A stretch of DNA of 64,000 bases from Varroa destructor (GCF_002443255.2 NW_019211455.1:4694597-4758596); one strand, 5' to 3'. Shown: positions 1 through 12,907, counted from the first letter of the stretch. Notes: generated from the sequence alone by a model not told the origin. Numbers and translations are program-made.

Positions 1-121
1 CAGGCGCTACTTAGCCTCTTTAGGCGCCGCTGTAGCGGTGGCCATTGCGTGTAACGTGACGCTCGTAACTGCGCTTGTTGCAGTTTTTCCAGTAGAGCAA
101 CACTATTCGACTCATAGATGA
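1..121 (+). CDS. Possible 3' end of a membrane protein gene (partial, cut by window edge)
   Basis: An open frame enters from the left edge, reads 39 codons from base 2 and stops with TGA at 119-121. The translation is a very hydrophobic alanine/valine-rich stretch (starting RRYLASLGAAVAVAIACN and running on through VTLVTALVAVF), which fits one transmembrane helix, followed by a short polar tail ending in STHR. Two AATAAA signals follow within 55 bases, as expected after a true terminal exon. The family cannot be named from so short a piece. The alternative is a chance open frame, since only about 120 bases are visible. Confidence 0.4.
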   Translation, partial: RRYLASLGAAVAVAIACNVTLVTALVAVFPVEQHYSTHR

Positions 122-134
122 TGCTACTTGAAAT

Positions 135-174
135 AATAAACAGAACCAAAGAATTAAATATATGAAAGAATAAA
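135..174 (+). terminator. Two polyadenylation signals
   Basis: AATAAA occurs at 135-140 and again at 169-174, directly after the TGA at 119-121. The position suits the 3' end of the gene entering from the left edge. In AT-rich DNA the hexamer is common by chance, so this depends on the exon call. Confidence 0.3.
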
Positions 175-1440
175 CATACCAAAATTTAACAGGTTCTTTA
201 GATTCAGTACAGGATGTTTTGCATAGGAAGAAGAGAGTGCGCTAGGGCGTTTTATTACTGGTTACCTTTTGTCGGCCTGTACGAGGCTGAATTAGGCACC
301 GTGAGCTTCACGATATCCGCGAACTTAGATGTCCTTTCACAACTCATTATAAATATTTAATAACTTCTTTAAATGATCTTTTATTGTCAGACAGTATTGA
401 ACAGTTCCTTGTTTCGATTCACACGTCTTAATCGCTAGCCTGCGATGAGACTAAAAGGCTATAATAATAAAAATAATAACTACAGATACGCTTCTCAGTT
501 TATTAACCTATTTGTTCATGTCGCATATATATTTTTTTTCTTTATTTCTAGCGGCGTAAATGGCGGAAATCGATAAGCCGTAAACTTTTGTAGTTGAAGT
601 TTTTTTCCAAAATACAGTTTCTGCTTTTTGGATGCGTACGCACAGCAACATAAGCCAACCTGGTGCAAAAAGACACCTATGCAAGATTGCTTCTGTGCTA
701 TCTGGAATAAAAAAATAAGAAAATCAAAGTTTTACCTCTGAATGATTTTGCCTCGATGGAAATATTGTACGTTAGGTGGGTCATTTATTTTACTGTTCAT
801 GTTGTTGCAGGATTCAAACAGCTTGCAACGCGGTACTTACATTGCAAGCTCTTTGAATCCGCTTGCAGCGTAATGTAGTGCGAATAATTCGAACTACACT
901 AGTACAGGCGCGCGTAAAGATATACTCAGCTTTTTACTGTTGAAGGCAGTGATTATCTGCGCGGAACCGGCCTAGATTCGTGTCTCGTAATTGTTAATAC
1001 TTAAGAATATAATTTTTTCCTGCACTTAATCAAGTGTATAGCTACTGAAATTATTTACGTTAGTTTACCCGCGTTAATGGACTGAATAAATGTGGATGTT
1101 TTTTTAAGCTGATCGTTCAGGTAGGAAGGCAGTTCATTATTTTCAAAAAGATATGAAAAATATATCTTGCTCTACCTTTAAAAATAGCGGCCGTTTAATG
1201 ACACATTCTACATAACGTAAGTCTGAGTTGTTGATTTAACAGGAAATCCAAAAGATTTTGTCCGTTAGATTGAATTAAATTATTAGCGACCTTAAAGCCT
1301 AATCTAAGTTTTTACCTTTGTGACCAAATCCGCAATTATGTTTGATGTCATCGTAATCCCTTGAACTAAAGCGAGTATTCCAACTGAGGTACATCAATAT
1401 TACGCAGACAATTTTTGTTTTTTCGGCATTCGAAATCTGC
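175..1440. other. Intergenic stretch, nothing recognised
   Basis: AT-rich DNA with frequent stops in all frames. I see no coding frame, repeat family or RNA gene. Confidence 0.5.
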
Positions 1441-1647
1441 GAAAACGATCTCACCCTTCACTTTCTGACATTCGGCTTCAAAAGTTGTGTGAATTCGCGA
1501 CTATGGCTTAAAACACAGCTGTCACGGCACCCATATCGACATCGTACGAAAATCGCGTTAGTCCCTTTAACCCTCGCTCCGGAATTCCAGGAAGAATCGG
1601 ACGCGCCCTACGTCTTGTTTATGCCACAGTAACTTAACCTATTCTAG

Positions 1648-1807
1648 TCGGATTTCGAGTTGCTTCAGGGAGCAACAGGCAACTGAGCAATATATCATCA
1701 GTGGTGGTCAGCACCTAACGGTTCTGGTGGAACGAACCGATGCCTACAGCCGGAAAGCACTGATCGCTTGCGAATGGATTCTTGATACGATAGTCACTGA
1801 ACAGTGA
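1648..1807 (+). CDS. Possible terminal exon of an unrecognised gene
   Basis: A pyrimidine-biased acceptor (ctattctag at 1639-1647) opens a frame of 52 codons ending in TGA at 1805-1807. The peptide is protein-like in composition, with a core GGQHLTVLVERTDAYSRKAL followed by an acidic, hydrophobic end. It lies in a GC-richer island (about 1440-2000) that stands out from its surroundings. No upstream exon or donor was traced and no family is recognised. It could be a chance frame or a remnant of a mobile element. Confidence 0.2.
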
Positions 1808-4800
1808 ATGATTCAATGCTGCGGGCGGACATTAACGGGTCTCGTTGGACGGTGGGCGGAAAGAGTGCCGGGCGGAAAAATACTTGAGAACTACTGGCAC
1901 GCATGAACAACACCCGCATCGTCAGGGAGGGGTCGTCACGGCGGGACTGGAATACCTACGACGCCAATGTGGTAAAAAGAAAAGGATTAGATGGAAATTG
2001 TATGGAAAAATGCGTGATATTGTCTCAACTTCAAAACCGTTTTGTTCAATATTCAAGCGAACGGAATATAATCACCTTTCCAGAATAATTCAATCTAAGG
2101 AAATTAGACGTCAAATATTAATTTTATTTATATAGATGTATATCGACTGTACGTGCTATACGGTTATCCTTAGAAAGCTCTATTCATAGCGAGTTCATAG
2201 CTGTTTTAATGAAGTTTATACTGTGTCCCTCATCCCTAACGACATGTACTAAGAGATTTTCAAAAAAAATCCTTAATACAGCCGAAAGGCCTCTAGTCAC
2301 AACATCTTTAGTTATATGTATTGCACAAATGTTACGTTCTACGCTTTGTGGAGACTGTTAAATTATTAATCCAAAACTCCAGCCGCATTTCTGAACTTGT
2401 ATGTTTTGGATATCTAAGGGAGTTTGGACTTTTTCTTACAAATTTCATAGTTACAGTAAATTTGTCTTAATACAGCAGATATAAAGTGCAGTGATAAATC
2501 AGCGGTACCTACAAGGCGAAACTGACGCTACTCTGAATAACGGCAACAGCAGCGTCAATCGTTTCAAATAACCTCTGTAATTATCACTGTTACATAATTT
2601 CTAGGATCTAAACACACGACGTAACCGTCGAAATCTTTCGTTGTAAATGCCTGTTGGAATTAAAAAGGGCAACCGAACCGCTCACTGATAATGAAAACAT
2701 TAAAAGGGCGTTTCTATTTTTGAAAATGCTTTGCGACACTCTAGCTTGAGTAGTATTATTTGCTCCAACGCGTACTAGTGATTCACTCTAGAATTTGAAA
2801 TTGAAAGTGGCAAGTAAAATCACTGTGATCTGCTCCCTCTATTAATTGAGTGGCAATTCTAGGCACTTGGCTTCTTTTTCGAAGAATCGACGAGTCTCAT
2901 TAATCAGGGTCCTTTCAGAAAAGGTTTGTAAACAAGCGATGCTTGTCCGAAGAGATAAAATTGCGAACCGGTTACGTTCTGCTCTCATCATATCTACCTT
3001 ACGTATTTGATAGGCTTTGGCAGTGCGTTATTGTAAGCTTATAGTAACCGGTCGTATTGCCTGTGGCTCGATAATATATGTTGGCTCTTTGTTATCATGC
3101 CGACTTCACTATGCAATCTTTGTTAAAAGATTGTGCAATAAAAATCGAAGAGAACCACTCAGCCACGACAAAAAATATACGAAATATTTTGTGCTTGTTG
3201 ATGTACGTGGCCCTCCATGGATTCTTTAATACCTCTACGTATTAGATTAGAAAATTACTACTTGTATGTTTATATTCAGGAAAATCTCGAGGTTTTCTGT
3301 AGTCATAGGGCGCGGCTATCGACGAGTTTCGTCATGGCTCTATTTTAATAGATGATCCAGAAATTGCAACTTTTTTTATTACGCACGATGTTATACTTAA
3401 TTATAATAGTAATTAGACTTTATTTTCATAAAGACACGTTGCTTGCTTTCAGTTCATTTTTAATGGTTTCTGTTATTAAGCCTTACGCTGTCTTGAGGGG
3501 CAGTGGCTTGCCCTTAAATATGCTCTGGTTTTAGGTTTTGTTTATTTTATTTGTGCTGCCATATAACTATATAAGCACAGGCCGTGTGTAGGTAAGAATT
3601 GTTGTTGATCACATGCGTTAAGTGTACTAAGACGCTCCTAGAAATATTATTTTACCGGCTACACCTTCATAGTTGCCCTATAATAAACTGCAAGTTCTTT
3701 CTAAACCAGCCTGTACATCTTTGGGTGAATTTCCATACTGATTACAATAAGGAACTAACCGCTGCACTAGTTACCCCGAAAATGACTCCAGGTCACTCCA
3801 CATGACAAATAGCATTATCAAATAAGTTAACAAAGGGAATAAAAACAAGCCCGACATAATGTTCGCTATCTGTGATAAGTAATAAAGTAGTTTTCGCTTA
3901 TTGTCGTACTTCCTCGATGAAAGTGAATACAGTTATTCACAAGTAGCCAGCTTAGACTTACGCCTTTGGGCAACCAGGGAAATGGCCATATGTACTCATC
4001 ATTCTTCTTTTTACAGGAGTTACAGTTAGTATGTGACACTGAACGAAGGTGTGGTCGCAAGACTTCTGCCGCGTGGTTGACGTGCGCCAGCGTTAAAAGA
4101 TGTTATCGGCCGAAAATGGATGCTCTCGAGCGTGAACAGGAGGAACCCAAGGCAGCACGACTGGTTTCGCTATTTATACTACGGCTTGCTGTCCGTAGAT
4201 TGGTTTGCACCTATTTAGCAACAACAGGCGCGCCGTTGCTGCTGCTGGCTACTTGCTTAGATGATTCATTTATTACCACAGCCTCTACTCAATTACCGAA
4301 GATGTTGCTTATTCGTCAGTCACGCTGCCCATGGGCTGATACTGATAGATGCCGACTCACGCACACACGACCATCTATCCACCTAGTACTCCAACAACAT
4401 TCACCCAATCACGTGATGAAGGATTAACGCCACTAGGAAGACTGCGTGTATTCGACATTAATTGGACTCGTCGACAGAGACATTAATTCTGATACGCTGA
4501 CATCGTGTCACCGGCTCTTGGAGCTTATAAGAGTGAAAGTGACGTTGGCTTAAATTTCCAGGGATCATCAGTAGAAAATAAGTCCCCATGGAAAACAAAC
4601 GCACAAGCAAGCAATGCATCAACAAGACTGCTTGGCGAAGCTAGCTACTTCTAACAATGTTACTACCGCAAAAATTATGCAAAACAGGATGTTTTTCGAC
4701 GATGACTTATGCGAACGATCTATATAGGTTAGGGATCGTCAAAAAGCGAAGAAACGACGACGGAATATATCAAAGAACAGATCACTCTTATCCACAATGA

Positions 4801-6809
4801 GTCTATGCAACACTGGAGATTAACACTGGTAAATTTGCTTAACGTTGAAAGCGCCAATTATGTAGATGCCGTCGATTGTTATGTTGGTTACATTTTCAGT
4901 TACAAGAGAAGAGGGATTAGCTTACCCAAGTTTATTATGTGATTACGTTAGATGGCTGTCCAAAATGCTGGAACTATGGAAATAATATGAGATATATGAG
5001 AGAGAAAGGCTGAATAAATTAAATAAGCTACAAGACGGGACAACGATTTGCTCTCCGAAAGAATAATGAAAAATATATACATATAGCCAGGGCAGTTTTC
5101 GCGAAACTCAGACATCAGTATTTTTGGAATATTGCCACATAACTCAATCCGAGAGAATATCTTATAACAAAGGTTAAATAATTTATAAAACAATTACAAC
5201 GATTTATATATGCTTCTGCCTTTACTGTGCGCGAACGCTTAGAACGTCTGAACTTTAATCAATAAACAATAGTCTTGTGCGGTTGTATTTCAAATTTTCA
5301 GTTGCAAGCGACGTATATACCTCGTTTTAGAGGAATGCCTACAGCAAAAATTTCAGTTCAAGCAACACAAGTTATCCTTTGAGACGCTCACTGATGACAC
5401 AAGATGTCGCTATCTAGTTTAAGACCGAAGCATATATCCAGGCAAATAAAAAAAAAAATGACTTCTGCAAAGAAGAAGATGATACTAGGACGGTTTGCTT
5501 TAATATTTTCATTTAAACCATCACCTACTCTAACCTGCTACAGTAAATCACAAAGGCATAGCTGTCCGCAAGTCAATCACTTTATGAACCCACTTCGTGT
5601 TTTTTATAACACATCCTTTTTTTTTTCGTTATTTTAATTTGCTTTATATTTGAGACTTTTTATGACGTACCTATTTGAAAAAGTTAGTTAGTGATTCGTC
5701 GATAAGTAGCATTACTTTTATAGCAACATCTATTTTTAGATGTACAGAACGAAAGGGTTATTTCCTTGCGTGCCTCTGTGGCAATTTCGGCTAATAATTA
5801 TATTATTGAACACCATACACGCATCTTAAATAGGTATAGATAACATAATAAATATAGATAACATAGTTATATAACCTAAATAGATAACATAATATCATCG
5901 AAAAGTTACTAAACTGTCCATAGTTTAAAGCGATAAAGCTGAGTACAATTTTTGGACGTCAAAAGTTTGATACACAAAATCTAATGTTGCTCATAGTGGT
6001 AATCATTAATTTCTACTGCTTTTTTTTAACTTAAAGTAATGAAGACTATATGAAATTCTTCTATTGCAAAATAATATATAGAACCCTGTCGAATATTGAG
6101 AACTGAGTAGATACTGTTAGTACTGCTAATAAATTTAATTAAATAAATAAGTTAATTAAAATGCCATTGCACCTCATACGAGCATGTACGAACGGAACAA
6201 GCTCAAGATAAAAAAAAAACTATCTAAGCGTAAAAATATTCGACAAACTCGTTTATTTTTCTTTCATTTAATCTGCAAACGACCCCACATCGACCGGCCA
6301 TAAATCTACGTCAGTATTTTTTGTACAAAGTACTTTGTAAACACAATGCAGCATACAATTGCATTTAATCCACAAAACCGGATCCATAAGATATTTTTTA
6401 GAAATGTGCTAGCGTTAGTTAACCAACTCAAATTTATAGCCTCATTGATAGCTTCGTCTAATTGTCTTTTGTATATGACACACTGTGTTTAAAATAGAGG
6501 AATCACATAGGTCTGAATTCGCTCCAATTTCGCGTTTGTTTATATGTAGGTTTCTGTACAAATGTATACAATATTTACTTAGCTGTTACTGCCAACAAGC
6601 AAGTGATCATCTATCTACATATGCTTCCAATATTGTCCCTGTCAATCTTTTCGGTAACGTGATCATATTGACAGTCGTGCCTTATCTGATTCTTAAATTG
6701 TTATCCTTTGTACCTACAGCATTCTTTCTCTTAAAAATAGCTGGCGATGGTCTGCGATCACGTACTTTAACGATTTTCAAATGTTTCCACAAATTACACA
6801 ACGACGAGA
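1808..6809. other. Intergenic region
   Basis: About 5 kb without a supported gene. A second piece of the GC-richer island continues to about 2100 with short open frames. A 153-codon frame at 3966-4427 is about the length expected by chance in this much sequence. Bases 5829-5894 carry a small tandem repeat. Confidence 0.4.
5829..5894. repeat. Short degenerate tandem repeat
   Basis: The motif TAGATAACATA occurs three times in about 65 bases (near 5836, 5857 and 5881), with AT-rich spacers of unequal length. It looks like an imperfect minisatellite rather than a coding feature. Confidence 0.6.
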
Positions 6810-7646
6810 CTATTCGTCGGATGCTATCTTCTTTGGCACCTGAAGGGCATGTGAAATATACCTTGTAAGGTCAAGAAGATTCTCTCCGGTATTTGCTAGC
6901 AAACGTCCTCTGTCTGTGATTTTCAGCTTATTTTGCACCTTTAGCCGCTTGATAAGCCTTACCTGAAAATTGAGTCTATCCAGATTTTTGAGGATTGACT
7001 GCTCAACCCTTGCGACGCCTTCCACTAAGTGGTTGTCTCTAGCAACGTCGACTAATGCATTATCAACAAAGTGATTTCGAATTTCCAATGCCACACGGTA
7101 TTGCGAATTTGACGCGACACGAAATTTTAATTTGGCTTCAAGGCTGCCATCAAGGTAGGCAACAAGAAATGCCGACACCAAATTCATTGTGAGTTCCAAC
7201 GGTCCCCACAAACTGAGTGTCGCCGTGTTTAGCAGCTTGATGATGAAATCCATGCACGGATCGAGGGTGACGTCAATTAGGGCCACGCTGATCTCCTTGT
7301 CCTGGTAGCAAATCATCACGTATTCGTTAAAATCTCGGTAAAGCACGAGCACAATGCAGCCGCCGACCTGCAACTCCGTAGCTTCCTCAGCAAATTGGTA
7401 AGCTTCGTGCAACACCATTCTAGTATAATGCAGAGCATTGTCGAGATCAGTACAGCCCATCGACGTAAACGTGGCATACTTTCGGCCTTGCGTAATGGCT
7501 TGAGCGAAGCATTCGGAGTCCATGGAGTCACTCTTCGCGACATTCTCCGCACCAATCGCGTCCTTGGTCATGGTGCTGTGATTGTTAAGAACAAGAACAC
7601 AAAAAATACAGCAGCGTGAAATAGCAGAATTTGATTTTTCAGACAT
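6810..7646 (-). CDS. Unspliced 278-codon gene of unknown function
   Basis: This is the longest open frame in the window. At roughly 40% GC a stop comes about every 16 codons, so 278 codons free of stops are most unlikely by chance. The start is the first ATG (7644-7646); Met26 is an alternative start that would remove a short hydrophobic stretch (CCIFCVLVL, residues 12-20). Reading along the protein: residues 65-92 look helical, 96-125 alternate like beta strands, 130-166 are helical and hydrophobic, 169-190 look like a beta hairpin, and 191-236 are helical and rich in leucine and charge. That order loosely recalls the XLF/Cernunnos head and stalk, but sequence identity is weak and the usual C-terminal Ku-binding motif is not evident. 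An acceptor-like TTTACAG lies two bases before the ATG on the minus strand, so an upstream exon is possible. The gene is real with good confidence; its function is unknown. Confidence 0.8.
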   Translation of the reverse strand: MSEKSNSAISRCCIFCVLVLNNHSTMTKDAIGAENVAKSDSMDSECFAQAITQGRKYATFTSMGCTDLDNALHYTRMVLHEAYQFAEEATELQVGGCIVLVLYRDFNEYVMICYQDKEISVALIDVTLDPCMDFIIKLLNTATLSLWGPLELTMNLVSAFLVAYLDGSLEAKLKFRVASNSQYRVALEIRNHFVDNALVDVARDNHLVEGVARVEQSILKNLDRLNFQVRLIKRLKVQNKLKITDRGRLLANTGENLLDLTRYISHALQVPKKIASDE

Positions 7647-10600
7647 ACTGTAAACTTAAGAAGTCTTCCAAGTTACCTATGACCGGGTTGAGCATAAATC
7701 GGTGCAGCTGTATCCAGCTTAATTTACTTTTACTTAATAATTACAGGTGGCCGTCTGCATTAGTTTTTGCGGCATGGTTGGGAAAGATCAGGACTTGTTG
7801 ATTTGCTTCTGTGAAAATGCAGGGGTAACATGTTTGTTTACCACGCTTAGACACACATAGTGGCCTTAATTTAAAACTGCGCGTAGAGACACTTGGTTTA
7901 GGAGCCAGCTGTCTGAATCAAAACTTAATGAACACAGTACTCGAAAAGTTCGAGAAATCGCTGCTTGTAATTCCGCCAATGATACATAAATACCGCATAG
8001 CTCGTGTAAATAAAAAAAAAGTTCTTATAGCTCGGCGACTAATTTGGCAAAAAAAAATCAGCATACACCATGTGCGCGTGTATATAGAATGAATTTGACT
8101 AAACTAATTTTGTTGGAAAGTAGATGCTTACAGCTTTCTAATAGGACCATCGAAACAAGCTTTATAAATCGTTGAAATCAGCACTATATAGACGCACATT
8201 TTCAGCGAAATTGATACACGGAATAAGCCAAATATTAAAAAAACGTAGTTTTTTTTATGTAAGTAAAATACTCTGTTATCCGACTTATATTTTATACTTT
8301 CGCCTAATCTATTACGGAAAATCTGTACAGGTATTGTAAAAAAAAGCTGCGACTTTGCACTTTTCTATGGTTAGTGCGATGGTAACCTTAACTGAAAATG
8401 ACAATTAAAAAGTGGAGGAAGTCGAAAAAGATTTACTACTATGCTCTACTTTATCGGAGGCCGTCTTGGTTCCTGTCTGAATCTATAACCATGCTCTTTA
8501 TATCACCAATTTTAGTGGGGAAACCTTATGCTAAACCATATAAAGTTATTGCTCATTTTTAATATTATTCAAAGATGCGTTAGCATATTGTACTATTGTT
8601 GTTTTTGATATGAAAAAATTTGTATTGCTTACACAGGTAGTGCAATATGTATTGGGAGTGTATACATAAGACAGACACTTTATAAAACTCCAGAACCATG
8701 CTTTTACACTATGACCCAACTCGCAGTTTATGGCGTCCCGGAAATATGAATTCTTTCATTAATTTGAAAAAAAAAACACTCGCAGTGGTCAGTAGATGTC
8801 ACGCGGTAAACTGCAATACTTAGCATTGTACTTCACAAAAATTGTAGTCACATTTTGTAAAACCTGAATGTTGTAAATGCAGCAAACTTCAAACAAAATA
8901 GGCCTTCCTCCTTCACTAAAGCTTCTGGTGGTACTGAGCCTAGTGATTGATAGAAAGCTAAAACAACGATCTAGGTGCCTCATGCAACTTTTTCCTTTTT
9001 CTCAATCATTTTTGATTTTATCCTTTTCTGATAATGTCATTCTTTATAGGAATTATAGGAAAGCTCAGAGTCTTAGTTTTAGAAAATTTTATCTTTTTAG
9101 AATAAGGTTTTTGTGGCATTTTGCGACAAACCGGCTGGAAGTGATGAACAAACCTTACGACAATGCGCCCATCTTTGTTTGAAAAAAAAAAGTTGCTTTC
9201 TCTTACTTGTTTGTAAGTTTTATTAATAATTCTGATGAAATTTGCATACTAAACTTCCGTTTAAAAAGTATACATATATTCTTCTTTCGTGAATAAGTAA
9301 CAGGTCAAGGCCATTAACTTGTAAAAGTATAGAAGGTGATTGGGACACCTACGCATATACTTACGCTGTCCTAAACGATCCTGCACACTTTTTGAAGTAT
9401 AAAAAGAATCGAGCATACATATAATATGTATACATAATACGTATACATATATGTATGCATTTTCTAAGCCCATGAGGTTAAATATCGGCGGAGTATATGC
9501 CCCGTATGTAATAACTAATATCTATAAGATCAAGAAAACTACTCAAAAAAGTGAGAACCAGTTACTGTTATTATACTATTTCATAGTGTGTATCAATAAA
9601 ATACTTTTCTTATCGATCAATAATCATTATTCTATCGCATGATCTTAATCTGCCTTCACAATTTTTATTTTCTTGTTTTCTGTTTTACGTTGATATTTGT
9701 TTCTGCTCTGTATCTCTGATAAAACACCGTCTGATAATTTTAAATAAGTCGAAGAAACACTATTAACACCAATTTTGTAGCCATGCAAAAAGTCTGTTCA
9801 TTTTAAAACTTACAAATTAAAATTTAAAACACTCAGTGTCAAAGAACACCTTAAACTGTATATAGAAAATTAAAAATGTGCTTTACATTCCGTAATACGA
9901 TTAAAAATCAAGCCTTTGTGCATTAATTTCAGTGTCTCATGCAATAGCACCTGACCTAATCCCTTCCACCAAAACGTTCTCGCATTACACTACCTATAGC
10001 TAAAATGTTCACTTACTTTTTGAATTTAAACTTATTCCTTCTAAATCTTTGATTTTTTTTTTAAATGCGACATATATAAATGAATTATTCACTATTGTCG
10101 ACTTCTGTCTACTAATTTAAGGACAACACTCTCTTATCGTAGTGTATTTTCACAATTAATATCACGGTGATTCAGTAACACAGCACATTCTGCTAATGCC
10201 CAAGCCTAATAGAGACAACATACCTAAAATGCTCGAATGAAAAGCAGTATAATGATTCTGCTCGTAACGCTAAACATGAAATTCGGCGAAATTTTTTAAT
10301 ATCATAGGTGTTTGGTTTCTTTAGATTTTCATATACGATGAATACCGTTGCATCTAATATGGCTATTAAAAGCTTACGAGTCATTTTATCTATCTATTTT
10401 ATCTATTGCTATTGGCAAACCGATGTTTTAGTAATATCAGCGCTTTAAAGTAAGCTCTATCGCGATTATAGATTTCTTTAGCTATCTAAAACAAAAACAT
10501 ATTTAAATGTCTTAAATATGTTGTTGAAAATAACCTTGTAAATTCTATATTTTTAAATGAATAACATGTTGTTCACATTTTTTCTGCGTACAAGTATTTT

Positions 10601-12750
10601 GTTTGGCACGTAAATACTATGATAAAGACGTCAAAGACGTGAAAATGTTATGATAGATATTATGTTCCAACACAGACCTGAAATATCATTTCTCAGAAAA
10701 CGATTAAAAGTTTCCGAAAATGTTAATGTTTCTACATCGTTTGCTCACGCCGTTTAGTTTTTTGAGTCACCCTAATATTTAAACGGCTTTTCAAACGAGT
10801 CAGTTTTACCTAGAATAGTCGTAACTGGGTTAGTGTGACGTGTTACGTGGTAATGACACTGCAATGACTTGATCACACGGGGACAACGGAGGTAGCTGGG
10901 ACAAGAGAAGGGGACATATGTTACGCAGTCACAGAATAACTAAAATACGATAGTGAAATACCTGAATTATGATAACTGAATAATTAATGCTCGCCAACGG
11001 AATTACTGAAGCAAAACTGTTGACTCGCAAACACAAAATAACTCGATAATATGGCAAAGTAACAGAATGTCTTAAACAATGCAGTGAATTAACTGAAACA
11101 AATAGAGAAAACCGTAAAAAGACAACAGTGAGTAACTCTACAGCTTTTTCGCGGAGATTACAATAGGGCCATAGAACACCATTAAAAAATTCTCGGATTC
11201 TAAAACTTAGATTCAGACTAAGCAGGTTTTAACCCGTTTTTAGGTTTTACTCAAGGAGTAGCTGCACAGAATTGGGTAGAGCCGGGTGTGTTTATTCAGT
11301 GCGGAAATAAGGATAAACCCTGGCTCTAAGTAATCGTGAGCAGATGTTGTGCATATGCGGTACTGTTTAATACCACACAGCTCAAGCGACAGTAGCCATT
11401 TGGTTCCGATATTTGGAATAAATTCTCTAATCAGAACAATTTCAAAATACGTGGAACATGAGAAGCGTGTTCAATAAATTAAGTATGCTATTTTCTGAAT
11501 TTTAGAGTTTGATTTGTTGTTAAGTAATTCTTGTACAAGATATTAAACGAACAAGTAGTATCCTAGCAACGCCTTTCACTTCTTTGAACAGTTAACATCA
11601 TGATTTTCTGATATCATAGACTTCCGCAAATGTAAGAAAGATACGAACGCAAGCTACTATATTTTTACTTTCCGTTCAAACCATTGTGTAACTAAGGTAC
11701 AAGATTGACGTCAAAAGTAACATCATACCATAGCCGCTGAGGGTTAATCGTTTAGCACCGCTTGAAAGCAGCGACTCAGCTTATACGAACGCATTTTAAG
11801 GTGCACACTCGGTCCTGGCCCTTAAACATTTACCCATCTCTGCCAAACACAGACAACAGTAACAGCACGTGACCAACTATACCGCTAAGTTTTATTTTCG
11901 AATACTGCACAACTAATCAGATAAATATAATCACCAACTGTTCGATTGTCATTATCCTATTAATAGCAGTACATCCCTTAACAATCCCAGTTAGAGTCGT
12001 TTTGGCGCCTATTCGAATTTTGCTTTGGGATAAATGAATGGATGGACTTAATAGCAGAAGAAAATTTCACCCACAATAATAACAACAACGGAAATTTTCA
12101 GCGCTGCTTGTGATTTATGTGGTTTTATGCGCCCTCATACGTTTTGCTGCCTCACTATGATTTAAACCTGCGTGAGGACTTAGGGCGGAGAAAGGTAGTT
12201 TACGTTAGTTTTATTTGCTCTATTTCGGTTTTTATACAGCGTTTTCATCTTCCTGCTTTTTGATTCGTTTAACTATCGAGTACTTTGCACCTAGCATCTC
12301 ACAAGTTGAAAAGGGAAATTGGTTCCTATTTGTCGAACTAACACCGACAATAGAAGAGAAATCAATTTCGAAATGTGTTTTCTTGTTTCCCAGTGTATAT
12401 ACAGGATGAAATATATTTGCCATACTTCTTAATACATATCTGAGATTTTATAAAGTTTTTTTTTCGACATTGCAAAATAAAACATCAAGCTTTTTGTTAC
12501 GTATCCCCCTAACCATATGCCGACCGAAGTATCACGGAGACAGCGGAGCTCGTAGAAAAATGTTTTTCGTGTTTTAGGTCTTGCAATTAAACTGTTAGAT
12601 ATTGCTTCAGACGGCCGGTGTCCGGGACGGAACGAAGTGCATCAACATCCTCATAAAAATACAGACTTTCTCTGAGCCTAGCAGGCAAACACATCGACCA
12701 CTGGGCTATGACAAGAACAATAGGTACTCTAACGATAGCAGGGTTTTGTA
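7647..12750. other. Intergenic region upstream of U2AF1
   Basis: AT-rich DNA with only short chance open frames (60-100 codons). The one structured element I see is an imperfect palindrome at 9413-9458. No RNA gene or mobile element is recognised. Confidence 0.45.
9413..9458. repeat. Imperfect AT-rich palindrome
   Basis: The left arm begins GCATACATATAATATGTATA. After a spacer of about seven bases the right arm runs GTATACATATATGTATGC, nearly its reverse complement. It can form a hairpin or cruciform. Because the arms are mostly alternating purine and pyrimidine, it may only be a decayed TA/CA microsatellite. Confidence 0.6.
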
Positions 12751-12907
12751 ATTCAAAATTTCCCGCGCGTCGGCCGATCGTGCGATCGCAGCGACCTCTG
12801 TACTTGCCTCAGCAGCACAACACTTAGCGGCGTTGAGAGATTGTATGTTTTAGCAACAGTTGTGTGTGGTAAATTTCAAGTCTGTAGGAAACCTAAAGTA
12901 CGCGAAG
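12751..12907 (+). promoter_or_regulatory. U2AF1: Probable U2AF1 promoter and 5' untranslated region
   Basis: A locally GC- and CpG-rich patch (12762-12835, including CGCGCGTCGGCCGATCG) sits 75-145 bases before the U2AF1 ATG in otherwise AT-rich DNA. No TATA box is evident at a suitable spacing, which fits a housekeeping promoter. The transcription start cannot be fixed from sequence alone, and an upstream non-coding exon is possible. Confidence 0.45.

Noticed and set aside
3966..4427. 153-codon plus-strand open frame
   Set aside because: About one frame of this length is expected by chance in 64 kb at this composition; no domain, and it begins in sequence without a clear gene context. A TATA-like TATAAATA on the opposite strand at 4170-4178 leads to no coding frame.
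6485..6868. 127-codon plus-strand frame overlapping the 3' end of the 278-codon gene
   Set aside because: It is shorter, overlaps a much better-supported frame, and carries no recognisable domain.
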